Assembly (NCBI GenBank): GCA_043804925.1
Contig: JAZDIP010000043.1
Location: 1 to 35,950, forward strand
Direction of reading: 5' to 3'
DNA: 35,950 nucleotides
Source: ChocPot-Mid sp043804925
Lineage (GTDB): Bacteria > Bacteroidota > Ignavibacteria > Kapaibacteriales > UBA2268
Of the stretch, positions 9,269 to 17,800 are shown piece by piece (positions within the stretch are counted from its first letter, which is position 1; each line of letters starts with the position of its first letter). A program made the position numbers and the translations under genes. A model generated the notes under the pieces. The model made no database searches, was not told the DNA's origin, and saw only the letters and a program-made list of their open reading frames with translations.

Positions 9269-9617
9269 AAATGCTCACTTCGTGTTCTGTCCTTGATACA
9301 AAGACAGGATTTTAAAAATTTTAAATTTGACTAATGAAAAAAAAATCTAAAAAACCTCGGAACATACCTTTTTCGGAAAGGTAATTTTTAACCTTTTTTA
9401 CTCCGAACACAGCATAAATACTATGTTCTTCTTATATTACCCGAAAGTAATATAAACTATTCACTTCAATATTTTAGTAGTTTGTAAAATCTCCTTTGCC
9501 ATATATACGGAATAATTTACAAATCTCAAAAAATAATATTTTCAAAATTTGCACAGTTTCTACTTATATAACACATGAGATTCGAAAATGTTACACTTTT
9601 TTCCCGAAAAAGTGAAA
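9269..9617 (-). promoter_or_regulatory. Leader/intergenic region with three clustered hairpins
   Basis: No gene is visible here. It should hold the promoter and leader of the 1137-aa protein gene. Three inverted repeats lie within 90 bp: TACCTTT/AAAGGTA (9365-9371 with 9377-9383), GAACACAG/CTATGTTC with one mismatch (9405-9412 with 9421-9428), and TATATTAC/GTAATATA (9433-9440 with 9447-9454). None is followed by a convincing T-run on the minus strand. No clear promoter element was found. A regulatory role is inference. Confidence 0.35.
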
Positions 9618-9650
9618 ATAAAAAAAAACCGGAAGAAATCTCCCCCGGCA
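9618..9650 (-). terminator. Rho-independent terminator of ppk
   Basis: On the minus strand, CCGGGGGA pairs with TCTTCCGG (8 bp, two G-T pairs) around a four-base loop and is followed by at least eight T. It lies about 60 bp past the ppk stop, beyond the heptad array. Confidence 0.85.
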
Positions 9651-9659
9651 TATCAATTT

Positions 9660-9715
9660 ACTGACGACTGACGACTGACGACTGACGACTGACGACTATT
9701 GACTAACGACTTAAA
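9660..9715. repeat. Heptad array ACTGACG across the ppk stop codon
   Basis: Five perfect ACTGACG units, then ACTATTG, ACTAACG and ACTTAAA, all in register. The final unit contains the ppk stop codon (TAA on the minus strand, 9711-9713). It shares the ACTAACGACT core with the array at 4301-4349. Confidence 0.9.
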
Positions 9716-11822
9716 AATTATCCTTCAACTTTGCACTTTTAATAGACCTTTTAATTTCATTTAATAAAAACTCCTGGGCACAAAATGCCTTCTCTCCTTC
9801 TGCAGGAGTTATTTTCTCATAATTCCCATCCGGTAAAAGTCTCCAGGATTTTGAATTGTCCTTCCAGTAAATATCCAAAAGAGTCATTATTTTGACTTGC
9901 AATGCCGATTCGTGTATCGGGAACATTATCTCAACTCTCTTGTGCAAATTACGTGTCATCCAATCTGCACTCGAAAGATAAAATTCCGATTTACCTGAAT
10001 TTTTGAAATAAAATGCCCTGCTGTGTTCCAGAAATCTTCCCAAAATACTCCTGACTTCAATATTTTCACTCAATTCGGGGAGCCCCGGTTTTAAGCAACA
10101 AACTCCCCTGACAAGAAGCTTGACTTTAACTCCTTTCCTCGATGCCCTGTAAAGTGCGTTAATAACTTCGCTGTGTGCAAGTGAATTCATTTTAGCGATT
10201 ATCAATCCCGGATTTTCTTCGGTATGAAATTCCGCCTCTCTGTTAATTAACTCGATTATTGACCTTCGAAGATTAATTGGTGCAACGAAAAAGCTTTTCC
10301 ATTCTTTCAAACAAGAATATCCTGTCAGGTAATTAAACAGGTAAATTGCTTCACGGGAGAAATCTTTATTGTTGGTAAATATTCCGATATCAGTATATAA
10401 CCTCGAGGTCGTATGATTGTAATTACCTGTTGCAAGGTGCAGGTATGTGTTTAAAGTGTCTCCTTCTTTTCGGACAATTATAACAATTTTGCAATGTGTT
10501 TTCAATCCTAATACACCGTAAACAACATGAGCCCCAGCCATTTCAAGTTCTTTAGCCCAAATTATATTATTTTCTTCGTCAAATCTTGCTTTGAGTTCTA
10601 CGAAAGCAGTAACGTCTTTACCGTTTTCTGCAGCTCGTTTCAATGCGGCAACAACAGGTGAATTCGAACCTACTCTGTATAAAGTTATCTTGATTGCCAG
10701 TACATTTTTATCTTCGGATGCTTCGTTCAAAAGCCGCAAAACGCTGTTAGTAAACGAATCGTAAGGATGGTGAACAATTAAATCTTTATGTCTAATAACA
10801 TCAAAAATGCTGTTGGTGTCATCCCTCAACTCCGGTAATACTCTTGTTTTAAAGGGAATATCCTTCATATTTCTTTTATCTATTTTTAGCATAGACATAA
10901 AATCAGGCATATTTAATGGTCTTTTGTGAATGTACACATCATCCCGTTCCAATTCTAAAGAAGTTCTCAGAAATTCAATCATTTCATCATCCATTTCTGC
11001 ACAAACTTCAAGCCGGACAGCAGCCGTGCCCCATCGTGTAATCTTGATATGTTCGGCAATTTCAGTCAGCAAATCTTCTGCCTCGTCTTCTGCTATTTCA
11101 AAATCAGCATCACGGGTAACCCGAAAAGTATTTGTGCTTAATATTTCCAATCCCGGGAACAACTCGCCTGCATGTGCTCTTATGACATGTTCAATGAGTA
11201 TCAGGTGAGTTCCATCTTCCTTTTTCAACTTTATTAATCTTGGCAGCACGGAAGGCACTTGCAAAAAAGCAACTTTTTTTTCAGGTGTTCTTTTGTCGTT
11301 ATCCAAAAGCTTAAAAGCAATATTTAAGCTACGGTTTACCAGCTTAGGAAATGGATGTGCAGAATCCAAACTCAACGGTGTCAGTACAGGCAAAATGCAC
11401 TCATGGAAATGTTGATTTAAATAACTTTTATCCTCATCTGTTATTCTATTATAGTCATCAATAAAGATATTTTCCTTTTCGAGAGACGGCAAAATATCGT
11501 TCATCAGCAAATCTTCCTGCTTTTTATAGAAAGGAATCATTCTTTTTCTGATTTCAGACAATTGTTCCATCGGTGTCATACCGTCAAACGAAAGTTCTGT
11601 CAAACCGGCGGCTACCTGTCTTTTGAGACCGGCAACACGTATCATAAAAAATTCATCGAAATTTGAACTCACTATAGCAATGAATTTTAATCTTTCGAGC
11701 AATGGGTGCTGATTACCTTCAGCTTCCGCGAGAACCCTTTTATTAAATTCAATCAAACTGATTTCCCTGTTGAAAAATCTTTCTGTCGGATTTTTATCCA
11801 TTATCTGCGATTCAAGTTTCAT
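9711..11822 (-). CDS. ppk: Polyphosphate kinase 1
   Basis: Reversibly makes inorganic polyphosphate from ATP; a membrane-associated stress-response enzyme. At 703 aa it matches the family's usual length. The N-terminal domain opens with the typical FFNREISLIEFNKRVL, followed by the SNFDEFFMIRVAGL segment. The two C-terminal phospholipase D-like domains carry the catalytic histidines: His443 in LKTHCKIV (the autophosphorylated one, equivalent to E. coli His435) and His600 in EHSRAFYF (equivalent to His592). The start is set at 11822; an in-frame ATG seven codons later is equally possible, and neither has a strong Shine-Dalgarno site. A terminator and a heptad repeat follow. No exopolyphosphatase lies next to it. 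Confidence 0.97.
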   Translation of the reverse strand: MKLESQIMDKNPTERFFNREISLIEFNKRVLAEAEGNQHPLLERLKFIAIVSSNFDEFFMIRVAGLKRQVAAGLTELSFDGMTPMEQLSEIRKRMIPFYKKQEDLLMNDILPSLEKENIFIDDYNRITDEDKSYLNQHFHECILPVLTPLSLDSAHPFPKLVNRSLNIAFKLLDNDKRTPEKKVAFLQVPSVLPRLIKLKKEDGTHLILIEHVIRAHAGELFPGLEILSTNTFRVTRDADFEIAEDEAEDLLTEIAEHIKITRWGTAAVRLEVCAEMDDEMIEFLRTSLELERDDVYIHKRPLNMPDFMSMLKIDKRNMKDIPFKTRVLPELRDDTNSIFDVIRHKDLIVHHPYDSFTNSVLRLLNEASEDKNVLAIKITLYRVGSNSPVVAALKRAAENGKDVTAFVELKARFDEENNIIWAKELEMAGAHVVYGVLGLKTHCKIVIIVRKEGDTLNTYLHLATGNYNHTTSRLYTDIGIFTNNKDFSREAIYLFNYLTGYSCLKEWKSFFVAPINLRRSIIELINREAEFHTEENPGLIIAKMNSLAHSEVINALYRASRKGVKVKLLVRGVCCLKPGLPELSENIEVRSILGRFLEHSRAFYFKNSGKSEFYLSSADWMTRNLHKRVEIMFPIHESALQVKIMTLLDIYWKDNSKSWRLLPDGNYEKITPAEGEKAFCAQEFLLNEIKRSIKSAKLKDNF

Positions 11823-11986
11823 AATATCAAACCAAAATAAATTAAAATATTTATATACATATACAATTATACAAACATTATGCCAAATTAGAAAAATTAT
11901 TTTGAGAAATCATTGTGTTAATGTATCTACGGGCTTTTTGCGTATAACCAATAATAAAAATCATATTTAAATCTCAATTCAGTTCT

Positions 11987-13633
11987 TCAGTGTTCTCGTC
12001 CTTCTGTCTTTCCATCTTTCTGTCCTTCAATTAATCCCGGCTCTACCAATATCACTTCCTCCCTTGAAATAATAACACTACCTGTATTGGCACCCTTCGG
12101 TTTTCTAACATACTTTTTAAAAGTGTATGCAACAGGAACATATTTTGCATTTCTTGCCTGAGAATAATAAGCTGCAACAGATGCCGCTTTTTTAATAATG
12201 TGTTTTGGTGGTTTTTGCTCTTTATGTACCCTCAGTACGACATGAGAACCACCCGAACCGCGGGCATGAAACCAGATGTCGTTTGGTTTGGCAAATTTCA
12301 TTGTCAATTCATCATTATTTGCCGCATTCCTTCCAACATAGAGCAAATAACCTTCTCCCAGGTCGAATTCCCTGAATTTTGTAGCTAAATTCTCTTTTTC
12401 ATTCATATTCCTTTTAACGGTAATTTCTTTAACATTTTTCCTTAATACCTCCAAATCCCTGTATGTTTCAGCATCTTCCAAACTTTTTAAGGCATTCTCT
12501 ATTTTAATCAACTTCAGTTCCATTTCAGGTAGCCGTTGTTTTCTGATTTTCAATTCTTCCTTTGCTTTTCTGCTTTTAATGAAGTATTTGTTAGAATTAT
12601 CAATTATCGTCAATTTATTATCGAGAAGTATTTGAACTTCATTTCCAGAGTAATCCGACAACACAATTGCATTCCCCGATTTGATTTTCGGTGTGGGATG
12701 AGCAAGTAATAACTCCGCATATAGCTTATAATTATTTACTCTTTCAATAATTGTATTTTCATCTCTAAAAATTTCAATATTTTTTACCAACCGCTTTCTT
12801 TGCCGTTCAAGATTTGAAGAAATTTCCTTAAAAAGTGAGTTATAGCTCTTTTTTCTGATATCCGCTACAACTCTTTTATTAATTGCATCACTTATAGAAG
12901 TAAATTTTTGAATATAATCCGGATATTTCGACAATTGAATTAAAGTTAACAATAATCCGGTATCTGTCTCACAAATAAAAAAATCATTTGTTTGAAGGCA
13001 TTCCTGACGAATTTCTTCCGCACGGATGAGCAGTTTTTTGGTTTCATATTCGGAAAGTTCCTCTATGGTAACTTCAGGACTAATATTCATACGCTCCAAA
13101 ACTTCTTCAGCTAAAAAAGCTCCAAGATTTACATTACATTTGGATAATGCATCTAATACCTTCGTATCCTTTGAGAATTCTTCAAATTCCTGTAAATTGG
13201 GTTTGGGTATTTCGAGTTTATTACCAAGTAAATCCTTAGGAGATTTCAATGAATGAATAATTTTATTATCCCTATTAACAGCTATCAAATTGCTGTTCGG
13301 CCCGCCAAAGAGAAACACATAAATTGAAGTGTTGATAAACTTAAAATGAATTATTCTATTGTTATCGTGAATTTTCACAAATTGCAGAACTTCACCAACA
13401 ATAGACCCGAATAAATCTTTTGAATTCTTCTTGGCTCTCGAGTAATTATTTTTAATAAATAATGAAGTATTCGGTTGAGAACAATAGTACTGCACAAAAT
13501 AATCATTTATGCCATCGCTGAATTTCATTACAAGTGAATTTCTCTCCTGGGTAAAGCACTCAGTAAGCCGGCAACCAATCAGGGTTTGGAGTTCCGACAC
13601 CAAATGATACAATGTATAGTAATGAATAATCAT
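11987..13633 (-). CDS. rqcH: NFACT-family ribosome quality-control protein (RqcH/Rqc2-like)
   Basis: A 548-aa member of the RqcH/Rqc2/FbpA family, which binds stalled 50S-nascent-chain complexes and in Bacillus recruits tRNA-Ala to add C-terminal tails. I chose the ATG at 13633 because it has AAGGA upstream and opens with MIIHYYTLYHLVSEL, like other family starts; longer in-frame sequence runs into intergenic repeats. NFACT-N comes first, then a coiled-coil middle (ISSNLERQRKRLVKN onward), then NFACT-R at about 423-460 with LLYVGRNAANNDELT and HARGSGGSHVVLR. The aspartates important for tailing in studied homologues appear replaced (His4, Asn92), while Arg93 is kept. The very C-terminus is encoded by a purine-rich repeat. 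121 bp separate it from the gene upstream. Confidence 0.88.
   Translation of the reverse strand: MIIHYYTLYHLVSELQTLIGCRLTECFTQERNSLVMKFSDGINDYFVQYYCSQPNTSLFIKNNYSRAKKNSKDLFGSIVGEVLQFVKIHDNNRIIHFKFINTSIYVFLFGGPNSNLIAVNRDNKIIHSLKSPKDLLGNKLEIPKPNLQEFEEFSKDTKVLDALSKCNVNLGAFLAEEVLERMNISPEVTIEELSEYETKKLLIRAEEIRQECLQTNDFFICETDTGLLLTLIQLSKYPDYIQKFTSISDAINKRVVADIRKKSYNSLFKEISSNLERQRKRLVKNIEIFRDENTIIERVNNYKLYAELLLAHPTPKIKSGNAIVLSDYSGNEVQILLDNKLTIIDNSNKYFIKSRKAKEELKIRKQRLPEMELKLIKIENALKSLEDAETYRDLEVLRKNVKEITVKRNMNEKENLATKFREFDLGEGYLLYVGRNAANNDELTMKFAKPNDIWFHARGSGGSHVVLRVHKEQKPPKHIIKKAASVAAYYSQARNAKYVPVAYTFKKYVRKPKGANTGSVIISREEVILVEPGLIEGQKDGKTEGREH
11990..12033. repeat. Purine-rich degenerate repeat at the 3' end of the NFACT gene
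   Basis: On the minus strand this reads as irregular GGACAGAAAGAT/GGAAAGACAGAA/GGACGAGAACAC units that encode the C-terminal GQKDGKTEGREH and run into the stop codon. The 15-mer GGAAAGACAGAAGGA (minus strand, 11999-12013) recurs exactly at 32163-32177, next to the radical SAM gene stop. Confidence 0.7.
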
Positions 13634-13753
13634 AATCCAAATCCTTTTTATCAAAAACCTTTGAAAGTCTAAAGAAAAATAAATATGATTTCCGATGAAA
13701 AATAATAAGTTGACTGTCAACTGCTGGCTGGTTTTACTCTTATTTTCCGGGAA

Positions 13754-14512
13754 TTACTTTTTTCTTTCTTTCAATATATCATTAATTACTTTCGGATAAT
13801 TTGTGCCGATTGCAGAAACTTTATATTTTGAAATAAAATCAAACTGCTCAATATTATCAACAGAATATACTCCAAGAAAAAGGTTATTTCTTACAATGTC
13901 TTCATTAATTGTATCATTGATTTCGTATAATGAACAAATAAAAGCATCGGAATTTGTCTCCTCACAAATCTCAGAGGGCAATGCTGTTTTTCCGGGTATA
14001 TTTATTACAGCTGTATGAATACCTGAATCAATAGTCTTAATCAGCTTCAGCAACGAATAATTGAATGAACTGAACATTAGATTCTTATCTAATCCCGACC
14101 GGTAAATAATTTTCAACATATATTCAATTTGCCCGGCTTCAATGGATTTGTTGTTCACTTTCAATTCCAGATTTAAATATAATTTATCTTTTGCAAAATC
14201 AAGAATTTCTTCGAGTTGCGGAATTTTTTCCCCTTTGAACCTGGAATCGAACCATTCTCCGGCATCCAGCATTTTAAAATCTTCTAAAGTTTGGATATCC
14301 CTTATTTTTTCTTGCTCGAACCGATGAAGGTCATGAACAGCTACTATATATCCATCGGAAGTAAATTGCAAATCCGTTTCAATCATGTTGGCTCCTTCTT
14401 CATAAGCCAAACGAAAAGCCGAGATAGTATTCTCAGGTGCATTTCCGGAAGAACCTCTATGTGCGGCAACAAGCAGTTTACCCGATTCACCAAATTCTTT
14501 TAATGTTTTCAT
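13754..14512 (-). CDS. ugpQ: Glycerophosphodiester phosphodiesterase
   Basis: Hydrolyses glycerophosphodiesters from phospholipid turnover to glycerol-3-phosphate and an alcohol. The 252-aa length is typical of single-domain bacterial GDPDs. Signature residues are all visible: the His18-Arg19 pair in AAHRGSSGNAPENT, metal ligands Glu45 and Asp47 in IETDLQFTSDG, and His60-Asp61 in VAVHDLHRF. The Lys-containing strand LYLNLELKVN follows at about 121-130. There is no signal peptide, so it is probably cytoplasmic (UgpQ-like) rather than periplasmic GlpQ; the symbol is a best guess. It is co-directional with the NFACT gene; a possible shared transcript is unproven. Confidence 0.9.
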   Translation of the reverse strand: MKTLKEFGESGKLLVAAHRGSSGNAPENTISAFRLAYEEGANMIETDLQFTSDGYIVAVHDLHRFEQEKIRDIQTLEDFKMLDAGEWFDSRFKGEKIPQLEEILDFAKDKLYLNLELKVNNKSIEAGQIEYMLKIIYRSGLDKNLMFSSFNYSLLKLIKTIDSGIHTAVINIPGKTALPSEICEETNSDAFICSLYEINDTINEDIVRNNLFLGVYSVDNIEQFDFISKYKVSAIGTNYPKVINDILKERKK

Positions 14513-14566
14513 AAATTTTCCAAATTTTATCTGTGAATATAAGAAGTTTATATTAAAAAAACACTA

Positions 14567-14692
14567 CTGTCCGATAAAAAAAATTTGGCGATTTACAAAT
14601 AAATAATAAATCGCCAATTTTGTATCGTTTATTATTAACGACAAAAATAAAACGATATGAACAAAAATACTACAAAAAAATTAATCGGACAG
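14567..14692. mobile_element. MITE-like element or IS remnant
   Basis: A 126-bp segment bounded by perfect inverted 9-mers CTGTCCGAT (14567-14575) and ATCGGACAG (14684-14692). Inside are two perfect hairpins: TTGGCGATTT/AAATCGCCAA (14585-14594 with 14608-14617) and TATCGTTT/AAACGATA (14623-14630 with 14650-14657). No target-site duplication is evident. An ATG at 14657 opens a 19-codon frame whose start (MNKNT, then IGQP) recalls IS4-type transposases, so the alternative is the decayed left end of such an IS. No intact transposase is present. Confidence 0.45.
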
Positions 14693-15125
14693 CCGAAAAA
14701 TACAACTGTCCATTAAGAAATTATTTATCAAAGATTCAACAACAATTAAGTTATTTAGCAACATAATGCAAGGAATAGGAAGAAATCCAAAGAATTGAAC
14801 ATTCTACCGGCTACAACTTCCTAAATTGTGTCCCAAAATCTGTTCAGTATGTTATTGAGAATTGATAAAGAAAAACCGGAGATACATAAGTATGCTTACA
14901 TAAAAAAACATCCTATAAGCGATTTATGATGGTTTTGCTTATAGAACCCCATGGATACAATTCATAAATCCTATATTTGACTTTAATGTAATTATTTCTA
15001 ATAGTTAGGATGTTTAGTTTGCCCATTTTTTCAGGATTCACTGAAAAGTGTTGGAAATATGATAGCTAAAATCTACAAAAACATTGTAACATATATATAA
15101 TACAATTATTTATATTTTCATTCAG
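14693..15125. other. Intergenic stretch without a recognisable gene
   Basis: About 430 bp with stops in all frames. A second CTGTCC occurs near 14707 and a near-palindrome TAAGTATGCTTA near 14887. It may be decayed mobile-element DNA continuing from the element at 14567, but no protein similarity survives that I can recognise. No promoter or RNA motif was convincing. Confidence 0.4.
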
Positions 15126-15199
15126 CACACCCGGAGGGACTCGAACCCCCAACCCTCTGATCCGAAGTCAGATGCTCTGTCCAGTTGAGCTACGGATGC
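15126..15199 (-). tRNA. tRNA-Arg (anticodon TCG)
   Basis: A 74-nt cloverleaf on the minus strand. Acceptor GCATCCG pairs with CGGGTGT (with G-T pairs at 1:72 and 4:69). The anticodon stem TCTGA/TCAGA encloses loop CTTCGGA, giving anticodon TCG (codon CGA). The T arm is GGGGG-TTCGAGT-CCCTC. CCA is not encoded. It lies downstream of the RelA/SpoT gene on the same strand. Confidence 0.95.
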
Positions 15200-15276
15200 T
15201 TTTTTCTGATGTGAATGACTTTATTTTTCTAATTTTATTTTTAATTTGAATAATTCTGTTCTTCTCAATTACAAAT

Positions 15277-17565
15277 TTATTCCAAATTTCTCTCAACTTC
15301 TCTAACTGCTTCTACTTTTTTAATCTTTTCCATAATTTCAAGTATATGGTCAGGGTCTTTGAAAGATAAAGTTAAAAATCCTTCGAAACCTTCTTCATGG
15401 GATTTAAAATTGAAACCAACAATACTAATGTTTTCAACCGAACTGATGCATGAAGTTATCTCTGCAAATATTGATGTTTGCTCTTTGCCGGTAATTCTAA
15501 GTTTGGAAACGAAATTTTCAGGATGAAGATTATTCCAGTCGAGTGTGATAACTGAATTTGTATTCAACAAATTTATTTTCTTAACAATATTGCATTTTTT
15601 CCGATGAACCCTCATGTTTTTTCCGTCACCGGAAATTTCTCCGACTATTTTATCACCAGGCAATGGAAAACAGCAATCAGCATAATTAATATTTTGTATC
15701 CGGTAATCAATATTGAATTTTGTATTTCCATTTTCTTCTCCTTTCCCACTCAAAAAACCATTAGAGCTCGCACCCGGTTTTTCCTTATTCTTTTTCTCCT
15801 TCTTCTTTTTCATCTCACGAAGCAGTTCTTTAATATAATCAAAAAGCATTTGCTCATTGAAACCGGAGGTGTTTAAAGCAATGAAAAAATCTTGTTTGGA
15901 ATCGTAATTCAAAGTTTTTAATATCTTGCCGAATTTTTTCTCGGAAACATGAAAGCCCATTTTTGTTAAAAATTCATCCCAAATCAATTGTCCTTTCTCT
16001 TCGGATTTCAATTTTTGGTCTCGGAAATATTTCTGCAAATAATTTTTAGCCCGTTGAGTAACAACAATTTTTAACCAATCTTTATTCGGAGTTTGATTCT
16101 GAGAAGTGATAATTTCTATTTGGTCACTGCTTTGTAATTTGTAATTCAAAGGAACAATCTTAGAATTTACTTTGGCTCCGATACAATGTTCTCCAATTTC
16201 ACTGTGAATGGCAAATGCAAAGTCGAGAGGAGTTGCATCTTTTGGAAATATTTTAAATTCTTTTGCGGGAGTAAATACATAGATTTCATCCTGATGCCAG
16301 TTCTTCTTAATGCTTTCAAGCAATTCATCTGAAGTGCCTTTCCCGACTTTTTCAAAAATACTTTTTATTAAATTGAGCCATTCTTCCGTGTTTTCATCAT
16401 CTAGTACAGATTGTGCAGGTAAGAAACCACGTTTATAGTTGAAATGTGAAGCAACTCCTTTTTCGGAAATAAGATGCATTTGACGGGTTCTAATTTGCAA
16501 TTCGACAGGACTTCCGTCAGGTCCTTTCAAAGCAGCATGTATTGATTGGTATCCATTCTTCTTTGGATTCGCAATATAATTTTTAAAGGTCTCGGGAACA
16601 AGTTCGTAAATACTTGTAATTATGGCATAGGCAATATAGCAATATTTAATATCTTCCGAATTGATAATTACTCTGATTGCGAACAGGTCATTCAGCTTTT
16701 CAAGTGGTAGCTGACGTATGTGGATTTTGTTATAAATTGAAAAAATGTGTTTTGCCCTGCCGTTAATCTCAAATTTAATTTTGTTTTTCTTGAATATCTC
16801 ATCGTGCTCAAGTGCATCTTTTAAAGGTTTAACAAAATTTTTAATATATAGTTCTCTTTCTTTTCGTGTCCCATGAACTTTTGCTTTAATCTCAGTATAT
16901 TTTTCAGGATTGGTTACCTGGAATGCAAGGTCTTCAAGTTCTCCTTTTATATTACCAAGACCAAATCTATGAGCAAAAGGACAATATATTTCCAGCGCTT
17001 CAGTAGAAATTTTAAACTGCCCGTCTATATCAGGGATTAGTAAATTATTGTGAACGGAGTCAGTAATATCTCTCATATTTTGGAGAGTTTCAGCAATTTT
17101 AATCAGAATAATTCTAACATCCTTGAAAAGCGAGAGCAATAGTTTTCGGTAATTTTCGCTGCTTTCTATATTTTGGTTTTCGATGTGTTGAATTTTATTT
17201 ATACCTTCGACTATTTCAGCGACAGTTTGTCCGAATTCCGACTTAATATCTTTCAGTTTAAAGATATCGCTATCATTGGGTATGTCATGCAAAAGAGCAC
17301 AGATAACGGATGTTTCATCCAAAGGCATTTCGTTGACTGCAATCATAGCTACATAGTAGGAATGCTTGTAATAAGGGACACCGGATTCGTTTGATTTATT
17401 TTTATATGCTTCGAGACAAAAAAGAAAAGCTTTTGAAATTAGATTTTCATCAATTGATTTAAGATTAAAACGGCAAACCTTAAGAAGATTCTCGAGTTCA
17501 TCTTTGTTATCTTTAGTAGTCCCTGTAGAGGACCCTATTTCCTTTTTCCTAAGGGACCAAATCAT
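15277..17565 (-). CDS. relA: RelA/SpoT (RSH) (p)ppGpp synthetase with substituted hydrolase residues
   Basis: A 762-aa long RSH protein that controls the stringent response through (p)ppGpp. Order: HD hydrolase-like domain (about 25-200), synthetase (about 260-380), TGS (about 426-487, with the EIYVFTPAKEFKIFPKDATP motif), a Lys-rich linker (585-596), a zinc-finger-like segment (Cys631, Cys632, His654, Cys658) and a C-terminal ACT domain (686-762). Synthetase residues look intact: GRAKHIFS (269-276), NDLFAIRV with Asp293, NGYQS (337-341) and Glu355 in VELQIRT. The hydrolase keeps His68, His93 and Asp94, but the usual HDxxED reads HDIPND and the usual ADRLHNM reads AETLQNM. It is probably a RelA-like, synthesis-biased enzyme; the symbol reflects that inference. 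Divergent from hflX. Confidence 0.93.
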   Translation of the reverse strand: MIWSLRKKEIGSSTGTTKDNKDELENLLKVCRFNLKSIDENLISKAFLFCLEAYKNKSNESGVPYYKHSYYVAMIAVNEMPLDETSVICALLHDIPNDSDIFKLKDIKSEFGQTVAEIVEGINKIQHIENQNIESSENYRKLLLSLFKDVRIILIKIAETLQNMRDITDSVHNNLLIPDIDGQFKISTEALEIYCPFAHRFGLGNIKGELEDLAFQVTNPEKYTEIKAKVHGTRKERELYIKNFVKPLKDALEHDEIFKKNKIKFEINGRAKHIFSIYNKIHIRQLPLEKLNDLFAIRVIINSEDIKYCYIAYAIITSIYELVPETFKNYIANPKKNGYQSIHAALKGPDGSPVELQIRTRQMHLISEKGVASHFNYKRGFLPAQSVLDDENTEEWLNLIKSIFEKVGKGTSDELLESIKKNWHQDEIYVFTPAKEFKIFPKDATPLDFAFAIHSEIGEHCIGAKVNSKIVPLNYKLQSSDQIEIITSQNQTPNKDWLKIVVTQRAKNYLQKYFRDQKLKSEEKGQLIWDEFLTKMGFHVSEKKFGKILKTLNYDSKQDFFIALNTSGFNEQMLFDYIKELLREMKKKKEKKNKEKPGASSNGFLSGKGEENGNTKFNIDYRIQNINYADCCFPLPGDKIVGEISGDGKNMRVHRKKCNIVKKINLLNTNSVITLDWNNLHPENFVSKLRITGKEQTSIFAEITSCISSVENISIVGFNFKSHEEGFEGFLTLSFKDPDHILEIMEKIKKVEAVREVERNLE

Positions 17566-17715
17566 GTTTCAATTATTAATCAACAATTAAAAAAATTCGT
17601 TTTCTCTGTCTTGCATACCTGATTACTGATTCTACATTTTCCATTTTAATAGCCATCATTTCCCAAATTTTTAGTTAATTTAGCAAGAAATTTATATCCG
17701 AAAAATGATTTACTA

Positions 17716-17723
17716 CAAAAATA
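17716..17723 (-). promoter_or_regulatory. Candidate Bacteroidota -7 promoter element upstream of relA
   Basis: TATTTTTG on the minus strand fits the TAnnTTTG consensus. It is about 150 bp before the relA start in the 235-bp divergent region. No well-spaced -33 TTTG was found, so confidence is low. Confidence 0.25.
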
Positions 17724-17800
17724 CGAAAATTTGTTGCAAGTATTATTTTAAGAATATAAAAACTTAACGAAAATAATAATCAGGATGATAATTTGACTTT

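Noticed and set aside
9660..9715. CRISPR-like array
   Set aside because: Units are 7 bp with no spacers, and no cas gene is present; it is a simple tandem array at a gene end.
11770..11970. Plus-strand 66-aa frame between ppk and the NFACT gene
   Set aside because: Overlaps the ppk start, has no ribosome site, and composition is like non-coding AT-rich DNA.
13634..13720. 29-codon N-terminal extension of the NFACT protein
   Set aside because: It has no similarity to family starts, includes repeat-like sequence, and the ATG at 13633 has a good ribosome site.
14657..14716. Start of a transposase gene
   Set aside because: The frame stops after 19 codons and later frames are full of stops; at most a remnant.
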